From: Bin5 sp965200685
GTDB taxonomy: Bacteria > Chloroflexota > Anaerolineae > Caldilineales > Caldilineaceae
Assembly: GCA_965200685.1 (NCBI GenBank)
Contig: OZ241379.1
Span: 1,860,001-1,924,000 of the forward strand
DNA: 64,000 bases
Direction of reading: 5' to 3'
A model generated the notes under the pieces. The model saw only the letters and a list, made by a program, of their open reading frames with translations, was not told where the DNA came from and did not search any database. Every line of letters begins with the position of its first letter. Within the stretch, counting starts at the first letter, position 1. The translations under genes and the position numbers were made by a program. Below are positions 8,329-17,865 of the stretch, one piece after another.

Positions 8329-9192
8329 TTATTTCTCCTGTACGAACAGACTATCTGAGCTTGATAGCGTTTCTAAGAACCGAGTAACGTACTCCTCGTT
8401 GATTTCAATACCAATCGGTGTCCTACCTAAGGTCTCGGACACACGAAATGTTGTCCCACTCCCTAGAAATGGATCTAAAACGACATCTCCTTTGTCTGTA
8501 AACAGATTGATGAAGAACTCCGGCAACCATTCAGGGAATGCTGCACTGTGGCCTGTATTATGACAAACAGGGGGCCGATGTAATACATTCGAGGGGTAGA
8601 CGGTTTTCTTGTCTTCCCATGCGGCGATACGACGCCCGACCTTGGAATTGGTGGCGGATTCCCGTCTTTCTCTATCGTTGGCACTCATATTTCGCAGCCT
8701 GCTATGGGTCCAATCGCCAATCGGGACACGCACTGCATCTTGACGCATCTTAATGTCTTTGGTCTTGCTAAAATGTAAGATTCGTTCCCAGGCATCCCGG
8801 AAACGGTATTTCCATTTGCCAGGCGCGGAGGTGGTCTTGTGCCAGATATACTCTTCCACCCAGCGGAATCCTACATCTCGTTTCAACGCCAGGATCAAGT
8901 CAAGGACATAGGTGTGCCGCTCCCCGTCTTTGCACCTTTCCTTAATGTTCAAAATGAAGGAACCTGTCGGTTTCAAGATTCGCTTCATCTCTGTTGCCCG
9001 AACACTGAACCACTCTACATACGCATCAGGGGCGATGCCACCATAGGTATGTCTACGGGCATCTGCATACGGAGGTGAGGTAAGAATCAAATCCACACAG
9101 TCCGCAGGCATATCTCTCATAATGTCTAGGCAATCTCCATGATTGACAGGAGAAACACCGAATTCGTGTAGAACAGGCTGCATTGATGACAT
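8329..9192 (-). CDS. Site-specific DNA amino-methyltransferase, beta class (N4-cytosine or N6-adenine)
   Basis: The protein has 287 residues with motif IV TSPPY at 38-42 near the N-terminus and the SAM-binding FxGxG region DPFLGSGTT at 240-248 near the C-terminus. This permuted order defines the beta class. TSPPY rather than DPPY favours N4-methylcytosine. GAGGAG lies six bases before the ATG at 9192. The enzyme would protect host DNA from the co-transcribed Eco47II-like nuclease. Many Eco47II-type systems pair with C5-cytosine enzymes, so an amino-methyltransferase partner is noteworthy. Confidence 0.9.
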   Translation of the reverse strand: MSSMQPVLHEFGVSPVNHGDCLDIMRDMPADCVDLILTSPPYADARRHTYGGIAPDAYVEWFSVRATEMKRILKPTGSFILNIKERCKDGERHTYVLDLILALKRDVGFRWVEEYIWHKTTSAPGKWKYRFRDAWERILHFSKTKDIKMRQDAVRVPIGDWTHSRLRNMSANDRERRESATNSKVGRRIAAWEDKKTVYPSNVLHRPPVCHNTGHSAAFPEWLPEFFINLFTDKGDVVLDPFLGSGTTFRVSETLGRTPIGIEINEEYVTRFLETLSSSDSLFVQEK

Positions 9193-9234
9193 TTACATCT
9201 CCTCAAATTATCCAAAAAACTGCAAATAGCACTG

Positions 9235-9384
9235 TTAGCCGCACCCCTCAGCCGGCACGAACATCAGCACGAAACAGCCGATAGCAAGCAGCACATTTCT
9301 GATGTCCTCCGCCACATCCCACATCCTAGCCACGGCCTCTGTGGCCGCCGGCTGTTTAATGCTCCTCTCGCGGCATTGAACCAT
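9235..9384 (-). CDS. Small predicted membrane protein, 49 codons
   Basis: The ORF starts at ATG 9384-9382 (an in-frame ATG directly upstream at 9387 is also possible) and stops with TAA at 9237-9235. AAAGGA sits six bases before the 9384 start. The product is charged at the N-terminus, contains one hydrophobic segment (NVLLAIGCFVLMFVPA) and ends in EGCG. It lies 25 bp downstream of the coiled-coil gene on the same strand and could be translated from the same mRNA. No family is recognised. Confidence 0.45.
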   Translation of the reverse strand: MVQCRERSIKQPAATEAVARMWDVAEDIRNVLLAIGCFVLMFVPAEGCG

Positions 9385-9408
9385 CATCAGTCCTTTACTT
9401 TTGATACA

Positions 9409-9885
9409 TCAAGACAACAGCCCGAAGATATCCCGCAGTAGCGGAATCAGAACGCCAGCCGCCACAAGGCCAAGCACCCAACGCTGCCCCTGCACAGTCG
9501 CTTTGATTCCAGCGACCTCCTCCCGCAAGTCGGCCCTCACTTCCTGCAGTTCTGTTCTTACTGTCTGCACTTCCGTCAGCAGTTCCGTTCTTACCGTCTG
9601 CACTTCCGTTCTCACTGTCTGCACTTCTGTTCTCACTGTCTGCACTTCCGTCTGCAGTTCCGTTCTCACCGTCTGCAGTTCCGTTCTCACCTTCTCAACA
9701 TCTGTGCGCGTGGCCAAATGCCTCTGCGCCTCCTCCACCCTGGCCAAACGGTCGGTCTTCTCCCGCAAGTCGGCCCTCACTTCCTGCAATTCCGTTCTCA
9801 CCTTCTCAATATCTGTACGCGTGGCCAAATGCCTCTGTGCCTCCTCCACTTTGGCCAAGCGACCAACATCCAGTGTTGCCTGCAT
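9409..9885 (-). CDS. Coiled-coil protein with C-terminal transmembrane anchor, copy A
   Basis: The 158-residue start at 9885 is chosen because AGGAGG lies six bases upstream. A second ATG directly before it is also possible. After about 25 residues (EEAQRHLATRTD) the protein is a long coiled coil of VRTE(L/V)QT heptads mixed with 11-residue units. It ends in a hydrophobic segment of the type VAAGVLIPLLRDIFG. The C-terminal hydrophobic block closely matches that of the protein at 24444, and all three copies in the window share the ATR(E/T)D region. The layout resembles phage XhlA-type membrane proteins, but I do not claim homology. The gene has internal 21- and 33-bp DNA repeats (about 9560-9690). 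Confidence 0.75.
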   Translation of the reverse strand: MQATLDVGRLAKVEEAQRHLATRTDIEKVRTELQEVRADLREKTDRLARVEEAQRHLATRTDVEKVRTELQTVRTELQTEVQTVRTEVQTVRTEVQTVRTELLTEVQTVRTELQEVRADLREEVAGIKATVQGQRWVLGLVAAGVLIPLLRDIFGLLS

Positions 9886-9977
9886 CATTGTCCTCCTAAT
9901 GTATAGATGATCTCCGTATTCACAGCCGGCCAGTACAGACCGCAGAGCCACCGTCTCACGTTGAAAGACTTCGCGTC

Positions 9978-10006
9978 TATCAATTTATTTGTTATCCTGT
10001 TATAAT
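9978..10006 (+). promoter_or_regulatory. Possible promoter upstream of the BNR gene
   Basis: TATCAA at 9978-9983 and a consensus TATAAT at 10001-10006 are 17 bp apart. The predicted untranslated leader to the start at 10211 would be about 200 nt. The surrounding 9886-10210 stretch is AT-rich and contains no convincing gene. Confidence 0.35.
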
Positions 10007-10210
10007 CCCTACTGGAGCGTGGATTCCATTCTAGACGTATCCTAATCGCGTATACTATACCGCAAGATAGAATAACTGTCAATTCAGGATTCGTACAATT
10101 GTTCTATGAAATCAATACATCCCTGTGATTCGTGGACCTGTGGAGAGAGCATCTCTTTCATTGTTCTCTTCTCGTCCCTGACGCCTGCTATTCGAGGAGG
10201 TATGCCCCTC

Positions 10211-12583
10211 ATGTATCGACTTCACAAAATTAAAAGACTGGCCCAATTCCCTGTTCTATTCTTGACAGCCATACTACTACTGCTGCCGATACCGGCCGCG
10301 GCCCAGATGCCTGTTCCCCAATTGCCGCAGCGCGGCAAAATTAGCAAAAATCCGGTTGACATCCAGAATGCCATGAATCCCATCCAAGATGTGATCTCCG
10401 GCCCGGCCTGGCTCATGGCCCAAGGGATAGACAATCGGCTTTTCCTTGACCGCCCAGGCTGGAACACGCTCAACCGCCAGAATCTGGCCAATGTGCCTGG
10501 CAGCGGCGATTCACCTCTCTTGCAATCAGTGGGACCGGGCATTCTGGTTCCTTACCGGGACCCAGCCCCTGCTTTCAGTCGGGACCTGCTGGTGACCCGC
10601 GATTTTAGCAACAGCCCATTGCAGACCGAGCCGGATATCGCTGTCAATCCCAATGATCCAGATCACCTCGTTTTGGGCCTGATCGACTACAACTTCCCCA
10701 ACAATTCAGCCTATGTGAGCATCGATGGTGGGGTAAATTGGGAAGGTCCTCAGCAGATCAAATATCTACGCAAAGACCGCATCTCCGGCGGCGATCCGGT
10801 GGTGAAATTCGATAAGGAAGGCAATGTCTACATGGCCTCCATCTCCATCGGCCTTAAGGAGTACTCTGTCGGCAATGCCACCGGGTTCGCTCTGATCTCC
10901 TCTATCTCGGTCTCATCGTCAAAAGATGGCGGCTTCATCTGGGAAGAGCCGGTATCCAGTGCCCGCAGCCACGTGGAAACCGACGCGGTCACCGGCCCCA
11001 GCGGGCGCATGCGGGGCACGGTAAGCATGAGTTTCCTGGACAAACCCTGGTTGGCCACTGGTCCCCATCCCACGATTGAGGACCAAGCAGTACTCTATGT
11101 CACCTATGTGGAGTTTAATACGATCTACGATATCCTGTATTTGGGGGAAATCCCCACCCTAGGCGCGCCAGAAGTACAGACCACACCCATGCTGACCTAC
11201 TCCCTAGACCAAGGCGTGACCTGGGCAGACCCGGTGGCGGTTGGCCCCACAGTGAAACGCACTTATGGCGAGATCGACGACACAGAAGGGCAGTCGAATG
11301 CTATCGGCACCAAGCGGGTGGTACAAGGACCGGTCCCCATGGTTGATTCCCAAGGCATAGTCTATGTGATATGGTTGGACAGCACGGACGACGAAAGCAT
11401 GAAAGGCATTGCTGAGTTTTATATGTCCAAGTCAGAGGACGGCGGCGAAACCTTCAGCAATCCGAAGCGGATCGCCCGCTTTTTGGAGCCGGGCTTCCGG
11501 CCGCGCAATGCCTTCTTCCGCTATTGGGCCTCAGCCTTTCCCAAAGTCGCGGTCGGCCCCGACGATGAACTCTATATCACCTATGTGGCCTTGCCGCCGG
11601 ACAATCCCCTTGATGAAGGGGATGTCTACTTCATTCGCTCAACCAATGGGGGGAACCGCTGGTCCCGGCCCAAACGCATCAATACGGATGAGACGGATGC
11701 TCCCCAGTTTTTCCCAGCCATGGCTGTAGGGCCAGATGGCACGATCCACCTGATGTGGGGCGATATGCGGGACGACCCAGTACAGACCCGCTATCATATC
11801 TACTATACCCGTTCACAGGACCAGGGAGACACCTGGGGCTTTGAACTGGAAGAGCTAGATCTGCAAGTCGGGGATACGAGGGTGACCGACTTCCCCTCGA
11901 ACCCCAATAAGGGCTTCCCTTCAGGGCTTTTCTTGGGCGACTATTTCTCCATTGCCGCTAGTGAAAACGATGCCTATCTCGTGTGGGCAGACACCCGCTT
12001 GGGCGAATTTGGCCCCATCAACCAAAAGATCGGTTTCAGCCGCCAGCGGGCCATTTCTCGCCCTGCCATCTTCATCAGCCCCGATGCCGGAGCAGCCGGC
12101 GAAACCATCACAGTACAGGGCCACGGTTTCCAGCCGGATATGGATATCTTTCTACAAGTAGGCGGGACCAATGTCGCATCTGGGCGTACAGACAAACTAG
12201 GGCGTTACACCCAAGAAATCTTCGTCCCCATCTCCGGTGAAGGTGCCCATCAGGTGACATTGGTCGACGAATCGGGGAACTTCGCTGCTACATCGTTCTT
12301 CATGGAATTCGGCTTCGACAATGTGCAAGACTTGGAAGCAAAGCTGAACGCCCTAGATGAGAAACTGGACCAGCTAAACGAGGCGACATTCAGAACCCCA
12401 GAGGAAGGGGACGAGAGGGAAGTGGCGCGTGGCCCAGAAGGCCCTCCCTCTCCACTGGGGTTGGCTGCCAGCATCCTCCCGAACGGCAGCATGTTCTGGC
12501 CCATAGCCAGCGGCATTGGCATCGGCATTGTATGCAGCCTGCTATGGGTTTCATCACGCCGCAGGAAAGAACATCCATGGTAA
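10211..12583 (+). CDS. Secreted, membrane-anchored BNR/Asp-box (sialidase-like fold) protein
   Basis: GAGGAGG at 10194-10200 favours the ATG at 10211, giving 790 residues. An ATG at 10202 is too close and an earlier frame-open start at 10106 is less likely. A signal peptide ends near AAAQ at about residue 31. At least six Asp boxes are visible: SIDGGVNW, SSKDGGFIW, SLDQGVTW, SEDGGETF, STNGGNRW and SQDQGDTW. They predict a six-bladed beta propeller. A beta-sandwich-like region with GHGFQPDMD follows, then a short coiled coil and a C-terminal TM helix with a basic tail. The F/YRIP motif of true GH33 sialidases was not found, so enzymatic sialidase activity is doubtful. It precedes the ABC importer genes by 44 bp and may present substrate to them. 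Confidence 0.85.
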   Translation: MYRLHKIKRLAQFPVLFLTAILLLLPIPAAAQMPVPQLPQRGKISKNPVDIQNAMNPIQDVISGPAWLMAQGIDNRLFLDRPGWNTLNRQNLANVPGSGDSPLLQSVGPGILVPYRDPAPAFSRDLLVTRDFSNSPLQTEPDIAVNPNDPDHLVLGLIDYNFPNNSAYVSIDGGVNWEGPQQIKYLRKDRISGGDPVVKFDKEGNVYMASISIGLKEYSVGNATGFALISSISVSSSKDGGFIWEEPVSSARSHVETDAVTGPSGRMRGTVSMSFLDKPWLATGPHPTIEDQAVLYVTYVEFNTIYDILYLGEIPTLGAPEVQTTPMLTYSLDQGVTWADPVAVGPTVKRTYGEIDDTEGQSNAIGTKRVVQGPVPMVDSQGIVYVIWLDSTDDESMKGIAEFYMSKSEDGGETFSNPKRIARFLEPGFRPRNAFFRYWASAFPKVAVGPDDELYITYVALPPDNPLDEGDVYFIRSTNGGNRWSRPKRINTDETDAPQFFPAMAVGPDGTIHLMWGDMRDDPVQTRYHIYYTRSQDQGDTWGFELEELDLQVGDTRVTDFPSNPNKGFPSGLFLGDYFSIAASENDAYLVWADTRLGEFGPINQKIGFSRQRAISRPAIFISPDAGAAGETITVQGHGFQPDMDIFLQVGGTNVASGRTDKLGRYTQEIFVPISGEGAHQVTLVDESGNFAATSFFMEFGFDNVQDLEAKLNALDEKLDQLNEATFRTPEEGDEREVARGPEGPPSPLGLAASILPNGSMFWPIASGIGIGIVCSLLWVSSRRRKEHPW

Positions 12584-12627
12584 GTGCAGGTACTGCTCAC
12601 AAGCCATGGCAGTGAAGGGGTAGCACT

Positions 12628-15291
12628 ATGAATAGCATTTGGTGGACCAAATCTTCTGGTCTCTCTCTCCTCATCAGTGTGGCAGTTCTGATTGGCCTGT
12701 CCTCATCGGTTCTGGCCCAATATACCCCGCCCCACGATGAGCCCGGACCCGCAGTGGACCGGCTCTATTTCAAAGCGTTCAATGTGGACCGAGCCCCCTT
12801 GGACCTAGAAGCCGGGCAGATGGACCTCTACTACTTCAACCTGAAGATCGCGGCGGCCCGAGCCCTACGGGATAAAGAGGGCATCCAGCTCTACGAGGCC
12901 CCGGCCAGCACAATTTCTTTGATCCTGAATCCGGCCCCAGCCCCAGAGGGAAAGCTGAACCCCTTCGCCCTGCAAACGGTACGGCAGGCCATGCAGCGGC
13001 TGATCGACCGGGAATTTGTGGCCCGGGAGATCTACCAGGGCCAGGCATCGCCCATGTATACCAACGTAGCCTCTACCGATTTCGACTATCTGACCATTTT
13101 CGACGTGATCCAGCAGGCAGACCTACGCTACGACCCAGACTACGCCCGCCAACAGATCAGCGACGCCATGAGGGGGGCCGGGGCCGAGTTGGTGGATGAT
13201 GTATGGCATTTCAACGGCCAGCCTGTGCGTTTGAAGTTCATCATGCGGGTGGAGGACGAGCGACGTGAAGTGGGCGACCTGATCCGCACTACCTTGCAAG
13301 AGGCAGGCTTTGCGGTAGCAGCCAATCGTCAGACCTTTGCCCCCGCCATCCAGACCGTCTATGCCAGTGACCCGGCCCAATTTGAATGGCATCTGTACAC
13401 AGAAGGCTGGGGCCGAGGCTCGCCCAACCGCTATGACTTCGGGGGGATCAACTCCTTCTACGCGCCCTGGCTGGGCAATATGCCCGGCTGGAAAGAGGTC
13501 GGTTTCTGGCACTATGAAAACGAAACCTTGGACGAACTCGGAGAGAAGCTGTTCAAAGGCGATTTCGCAGACCAAGCTGAACGGGATGACATCTACCGGG
13601 AGATGACCCGAATCGCTTTGGACGAGTCTGTGCGTATCTGGATCGCAACTGTCATGAACACCTTCCCCATTCAAGCCGGCGTCGTGGGCATCACCCAAGA
13701 CCTAGCTGCCGGCCCCCGAGGCCTGTGGAGCCTGCGTTCGGCCTATCAGCCAGGCAGAGACGAACTGACCGTAGGCCATCTATGGGTATGGACCGAACGC
13801 ACGACCTGGAATCCAATAGGCGGTCTCGGGGATGTCTACAGCAGCGACATCTGGCGGCAGTTGCAGGACCCAGCCATGTGGAATGACCCATTTACCGGCA
13901 TTCCCAGCCCCTTCCGGATCAGTTACGAAGTGGAGACAGCCGGGCCAGCCAGCACACTGGATGTACCCGCGGACGCAATCATGTGGAATGCGGATCAGGG
14001 CCGCTGGACCCAAATAGGGGAAGGCGTGACAGCCACTAGCAAAGTCGTCTACGACTATAGCAAGTACTTTCAGGCCCCCTGGCATCATGGGCAGCCGATC
14101 AGCATGGCCGATGTGCTGTACTCGATCTATCAACGCCATGACCTATCCTACAACCCGGATAAAGCTAGGATTGAGACGGTCATCGCCACCACCTCTCGCC
14201 CCTTCCTAGAGACCATCAAGGGCTACCGGGTGTTGGACGAAACTCAGATCGAAGCCTACGTGGACTTCTGGCACTTTGAACAAAACTATATCGCCTCATA
14301 CAGTATCCCCTCAGGGTTGAGCACCCCCTGGGAACTGCTTTATGCCCTAGATGAGCTCGTTTTCAACCAGAGACGAGCCGCCTATAGCGACACGGCGGCC
14401 GGCCGTTACAATATACCCTGGATCAGTCTGGTTTTGGACAGAGATGCCCGGCTCGTGCGTAAGGCCATGTTGGACCTACGACGGACAGAGACAGTTCCCG
14501 TAGCGGTGTTCACTCTGCCCAGCGCGGATGGCGAAACACGCCTCGTTAGCCGCGAGGAGAGCGTAGAACGCTACACGGCTGTGCTCAATTGGTTTGACGC
14601 CAAAGGCCACATGGTAATCAGCAATGGACCCTTTACCCTAGAACGCTATGACCCTCCGGCCCAGTTCGCCGAATTAACCGCTTTCCGGGATCCGAACTAC
14701 CCTTTCAGTGCCAAGGACCTCTACCAAGGGAGGCCCCATCTGATCGAGTATGTAGAGAGCGACGCGCCGCCCATCGGGCTGGCCGACGACTATGAAGCCA
14801 TCTTCACACTGGATGGCCCTGGCAATTTGGCTATGCAGTATCTGCTGACCGATGCGGCCAGCGGCGAGATCATTCAGCAGGGAGAGGCCGAACCCCTAGA
14901 CAACAACCAGTTTGCTGTCAAATTGAATGCTGCGACCACAACACAGCTTGACCTAGGGCTTTACGAGCTGGTCCTAGTCGCATACAGCGATGAACTGGCG
15001 CGCATGGCCGAGCGACGCATCCCCTTGGAGACGGATATCGCCCTCATTATTGAAGATACGGAAGAACCATCCGCCCAAACGGATTCACCCCAAGCAACGG
15101 CTGATAAGGACGCAGAAAACACGCAACCGGTCAGCGATACAAATGCAGAGCCACAGCCCATAGCCCCTGCTGAAGTTGAAAGCGCACCGCCTCCGCAACC
15201 GGCAGGCGGCTTGCCGGTAAATCTCATCGTCATCGTAGGTCTGTTCGCCGTACTCATACTCGGCGGGGCTATCTGGTTTGTGCGTCGCTAA
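12628..15291 (+). CDS. Family 5 extracellular solute-binding protein, membrane-anchored (DppA/OppA type)
   Basis: The protein has 887 residues with a signal peptide ending SSVLAQ near residue 31. The body shows family-5 binding-protein features, including VRQAMQRLIDREFVAREIYQGQA in two adjoining stretches at about 114-136 and paired lobes. The first 60 residues of the mature protein look shortened compared with classic OppA. The C-terminal 70 residues are a Thr/Pro/Glu-rich linker and a TM helix (LIVIVGLFAVLILGGAIWF) ending in Arg-Arg. The protein would therefore be tethered by its C-terminus rather than by a lipid. AAGGGG precedes the ATG. It is the first gene of the importer core, and a stem-loop separates it from dppB. 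Confidence 0.88.
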   Translation: MNSIWWTKSSGLSLLISVAVLIGLSSSVLAQYTPPHDEPGPAVDRLYFKAFNVDRAPLDLEAGQMDLYYFNLKIAAARALRDKEGIQLYEAPASTISLILNPAPAPEGKLNPFALQTVRQAMQRLIDREFVAREIYQGQASPMYTNVASTDFDYLTIFDVIQQADLRYDPDYARQQISDAMRGAGAELVDDVWHFNGQPVRLKFIMRVEDERREVGDLIRTTLQEAGFAVAANRQTFAPAIQTVYASDPAQFEWHLYTEGWGRGSPNRYDFGGINSFYAPWLGNMPGWKEVGFWHYENETLDELGEKLFKGDFADQAERDDIYREMTRIALDESVRIWIATVMNTFPIQAGVVGITQDLAAGPRGLWSLRSAYQPGRDELTVGHLWVWTERTTWNPIGGLGDVYSSDIWRQLQDPAMWNDPFTGIPSPFRISYEVETAGPASTLDVPADAIMWNADQGRWTQIGEGVTATSKVVYDYSKYFQAPWHHGQPISMADVLYSIYQRHDLSYNPDKARIETVIATTSRPFLETIKGYRVLDETQIEAYVDFWHFEQNYIASYSIPSGLSTPWELLYALDELVFNQRRAAYSDTAAGRYNIPWISLVLDRDARLVRKAMLDLRRTETVPVAVFTLPSADGETRLVSREESVERYTAVLNWFDAKGHMVISNGPFTLERYDPPAQFAELTAFRDPNYPFSAKDLYQGRPHLIEYVESDAPPIGLADDYEAIFTLDGPGNLAMQYLLTDAASGEIIQQGEAEPLDNNQFAVKLNAATTTQLDLGLYELVLVAYSDELARMAERRIPLETDIALIIEDTEEPSAQTDSPQATADKDAENTQPVSDTNAEPQPIAPAEVESAPPPQPAGGLPVNLIVIVGLFAVLILGGAIWFVRR

Positions 15292-15301
15292 CTGCCCTGG
15301 T

Positions 15302-15344
15302 CAGTGCAATGGCTATGGACGTGTAACCTGTAGTCATTGCACTG
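15302..15344 (+). promoter_or_regulatory. Stem-loop between the solute-binding protein gene and dppB
   Basis: CAGTGCAATG at 15302-15311 and CATTGCACTG at 15335-15344 form a perfect 10-bp inverted repeat around a 23-nt loop. There is no T-tract. In ABC importer operons such hairpins commonly stabilise the upstream binding-protein mRNA. The right arm also carries the GGTG element that substitutes for a Shine-Dalgarno before dppB. Confidence 0.55.
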
Positions 15345-15353
15345 GTGTTCGTT

Positions 15354-16409
15354 ATGTCTCTTCTCCGCGCCCTCCTGTTTCGCTCCCTCACCATGATCGG
15401 CGTCTTTGGCATCGTCTTGGTCCTCCTAGTCCTTACCTTGGGCCTGACCGGCTTCTCCGACCGCATTTTGACCGCCACGATCAACGAGCAACTGCGCGCC
15501 GAACGCACAAGCCTGGCCGAAACCATCCGGGACCCGCAGGAAATGGAGAATGTGCTCACAAAACGCCGGCAGGAGTTGGAGATGTTTTATGGGTTGAGTA
15601 CGCCCTGGTACTATCGCTTGCCGCGCACGGTGTTGCGGGTGTTGACCCTGGACCTAGGTGAGGCCCGCACCTTACGCAGCTTTGACGGCAGCAACCGGGT
15701 CTTCGACATCGTCATGGAGCGAGTCCCCAATTCTATGCTCCTGCTCACTACATCATTGGTGATCACCGCTGCCATCGGCATCGCGGCGGGGACCTATCTG
15801 GCCACCCGCCAGGGATCCTGGCTGGACCGCTTTGTCTCTGGCTTTGCAGCCGTCTCCTTCGCCATTCCGACTTGGTGGCTTGGCATCCTCTTGATCCTAA
15901 TTCTCTCCAGCAACCTGCGTATCCTGCCCTCCGGGGGGATGTACAGCACGCCGCCGCCCACAGCCCCCCTACCCCGCCTCTTCGATCTAGTCCACCATGC
16001 CCTGCTGCCGGTCATCACCTTGGTCCTGGTCAGCATCGGGCCATCCATGTACTCCATCCGTACTATCACCCTCAACATCGCGCAAGAAGATCACGTCAAC
16101 ATTGCCCGGGCCAAGGGCCTACCGGAAAGTCGAGTGCGGTTTCAACATATTTTGCGGGTGGCCGCCCCCCCTATCGTCACCGGGCTGATGTTCGGCCTAG
16201 CCGGCTCGTTGTCAGGATCGATCCTCGTCGAGACAGTCTTCAACTGGCAGGGCATGGGCCGCCTCTACTACGACGCCCTGGCCGGGACACCCGACGAAAA
16301 TGTGATCGTGGCCTTGACGTTTCTCTTCACCCTGCTGTATGTCATGATCCGCATTGTCCTAGAAACCCTCTATATCTTCCTCGACCCTCGTGTGAGGTAC
16401 TCGGACTGA
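15354..16409 (+). CDS. dppB: Peptide-type ABC transporter permease (DppB family)
   Basis: ATG 15354 is chosen over an in-frame GTG at 15345. The 351-residue product has an N-terminal TM helix, a roughly 100-residue extracytoplasmic loop with charged coiled-coil character (ERTSLAETIRDPQEMENVL), then the BPD_transp_1 domain. The cytoplasmic coupling loop reads ARAKGLPESRVRFQHILR, the EAA-loop equivalent. The C-terminus FLDPRVRYSD is typical of DppB. It forms the transmembrane channel with the next gene, with which it overlaps (TGATG). No Shine-Dalgarno is seen. The start follows CACTGGTGTT. Confidence 0.92.
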   Translation: MSLLRALLFRSLTMIGVFGIVLVLLVLTLGLTGFSDRILTATINEQLRAERTSLAETIRDPQEMENVLTKRRQELEMFYGLSTPWYYRLPRTVLRVLTLDLGEARTLRSFDGSNRVFDIVMERVPNSMLLLTTSLVITAAIGIAAGTYLATRQGSWLDRFVSGFAAVSFAIPTWWLGILLILILSSNLRILPSGGMYSTPPPTAPLPRLFDLVHHALLPVITLVLVSIGPSMYSIRTITLNIAQEDHVNIARAKGLPESRVRFQHILRVAAPPIVTGLMFGLAGSLSGSILVETVFNWQGMGRLYYDALAGTPDENVIVALTFLFTLLYVMIRIVLETLYIFLDPRVRYSD

Positions 16410-17863
16410 TGCACAAAGGAGATGCCCTGCGACAACTCCTCATGGCCGGGCCGGGCATGGCCGGCGCGACCCTGATGGCCCTGTTGTTGATCTCCTCCCT
16501 CTATGTCCTGTTTACCTTTCCCCCAGACTTTGGCGAGAAGCAGTGGAGCAACCCAGTGATCTGGGTGGACAACCCCAAAGCCGTGCCACCTATCTGGAGC
16601 AAGGTATTTCATGGGGGCACAGCCCAGCCCTCCCACCATGTCTTTGAAGCCACAGAACCGGACCAGATCAGGATGGCACGCAGCGGCCCGGTCCATACTT
16701 GGCATTTGTCTTTGCCCTACACGGCTTCCCAGCCTCCCACCTTCTTGGCCGTTACCCTAGCCGATGTCCAATACATGAGTAAACCGCCCCTGGTTCGCAT
16801 CTCACTCAAACGGCCAGATGGCAAACAGATACGGATCTTTCGGCATGCTGTCCATGGCCCGCGCGCAGGCGAGAGCGGCCCGTTCCGTCGCTATGTCCAG
16901 ACGCCTTGGCGGGTGCAATTCAGTACCGATGAGGCGACTGTGGCCGCGGCCCAGGCGTTTATGCGCGACGAATTTGGGCTGTCCTTGGATTCTGTACAGA
17001 CTCGCGGGCAGGTGGAACGGATTCTTTTTGGCACAATCAAAACACCAGTGACCACCTCATCTAGTGCCATTGACCATATCACCATCCTGCCTGGCACCTA
17101 TGAGATCGTGGTGCAAGCTGATTTGCGGGCCGAGGGCGACAGCTTGGGCAGGGTACGTTTCGTCGTGGGTGGGGCCACATTTGGTTGGATGGGCACCGAC
17201 AGCTCAGGCAGAGACTTGGCCCAAGGGCTGCTTTTCGGCCTGCCGGTCGCCCTCTTTATCGGCATCCTCGCCGCAGTCCTGTCCACTGCCATTGGCACAA
17301 CGTTGGGCATGGCCAGCGGTTATTTAGGCGGGCAGACGGACATGGTGATCCAGCGTTTCGCAGATATCGTCGCCAACGTACCGGTGCTGCCCCTGCTCAT
17401 ATTCATGCTCTTCATCGTTGGGCCCAACCTGTTTTTCACCATCTTCATCCTCGTGGCCTTTAGCTGGCCAGGGCTGACCATCCAGATCCGCAGCATGGTT
17501 CTCCAGATGCGTACCAACCAACTGATCGAAGCCATACAAAGTCTGGGTGCTTCCCATGGCCGGGTGATGTTTCAGCACATCTTACCCCAGATCATGCCCT
17601 ATGTCCTGGCCCAACTGATCTTCGCGGCCCCCTCCGCCATCCTAGCCGAAGCTGGGCTCAGCTTCTTAGGCCTCGGCGATCCCTCCATCCCCACATGGGG
17701 CCAGATCCTGGAGACCGGCTTCCGGACAGGCGGAATCTACCTAGGCTACTGGTGGTGGATCGTGCCACCCGGTCTTCTCATCGTGCTCACCGCGCTCACC
17801 TTTATGCTGCTCTCCCTAGGCATCGAGCCGGTCGTGAATCCCAGATTACGAAGAAGGGCATAG
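16409..17863 (+). CDS. dppC: Peptide-type ABC transporter permease (DppC family) with a large extracytoplasmic insertion
   Basis: The ATG at 16409 overlaps the dppB stop codon. The 484-residue protein is far longer than usual DppC (about 300). After the first TM helix there is an extracytoplasmic domain of roughly 210 residues (about 38-250) before the usual core, whose first landmark is GTDSSGRDL. The coupling loop EAIQSLGASHGRVMFQHILP and the ending GLSFLGLGDPSIPTWGQIL are canonical. The long insertion suggests a receptor or docking role for the anchored binding protein. This is inferred. It is translationally coupled on both sides. Confidence 0.92.
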   Translation: MHKGDALRQLLMAGPGMAGATLMALLLISSLYVLFTFPPDFGEKQWSNPVIWVDNPKAVPPIWSKVFHGGTAQPSHHVFEATEPDQIRMARSGPVHTWHLSLPYTASQPPTFLAVTLADVQYMSKPPLVRISLKRPDGKQIRIFRHAVHGPRAGESGPFRRYVQTPWRVQFSTDEATVAAAQAFMRDEFGLSLDSVQTRGQVERILFGTIKTPVTTSSSAIDHITILPGTYEIVVQADLRAEGDSLGRVRFVVGGATFGWMGTDSSGRDLAQGLLFGLPVALFIGILAAVLSTAIGTTLGMASGYLGGQTDMVIQRFADIVANVPVLPLLIFMLFIVGPNLFFTIFILVAFSWPGLTIQIRSMVLQMRTNQLIEAIQSLGASHGRVMFQHILPQIMPYVLAQLIFAAPSAILAEAGLSFLGLGDPSIPTWGQILETGFRTGGIYLGYWWWIVPPGLLIVLTALTFMLLSLGIEPVVNPRLRRRA

Positions 17864-17865
17864 CC

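Noticed and set aside
10211..12583. Annotation as an active sialidase
   Set aside because: Asp boxes alone show a propeller. The F/YRIP motif and catalytic residues were not identified.
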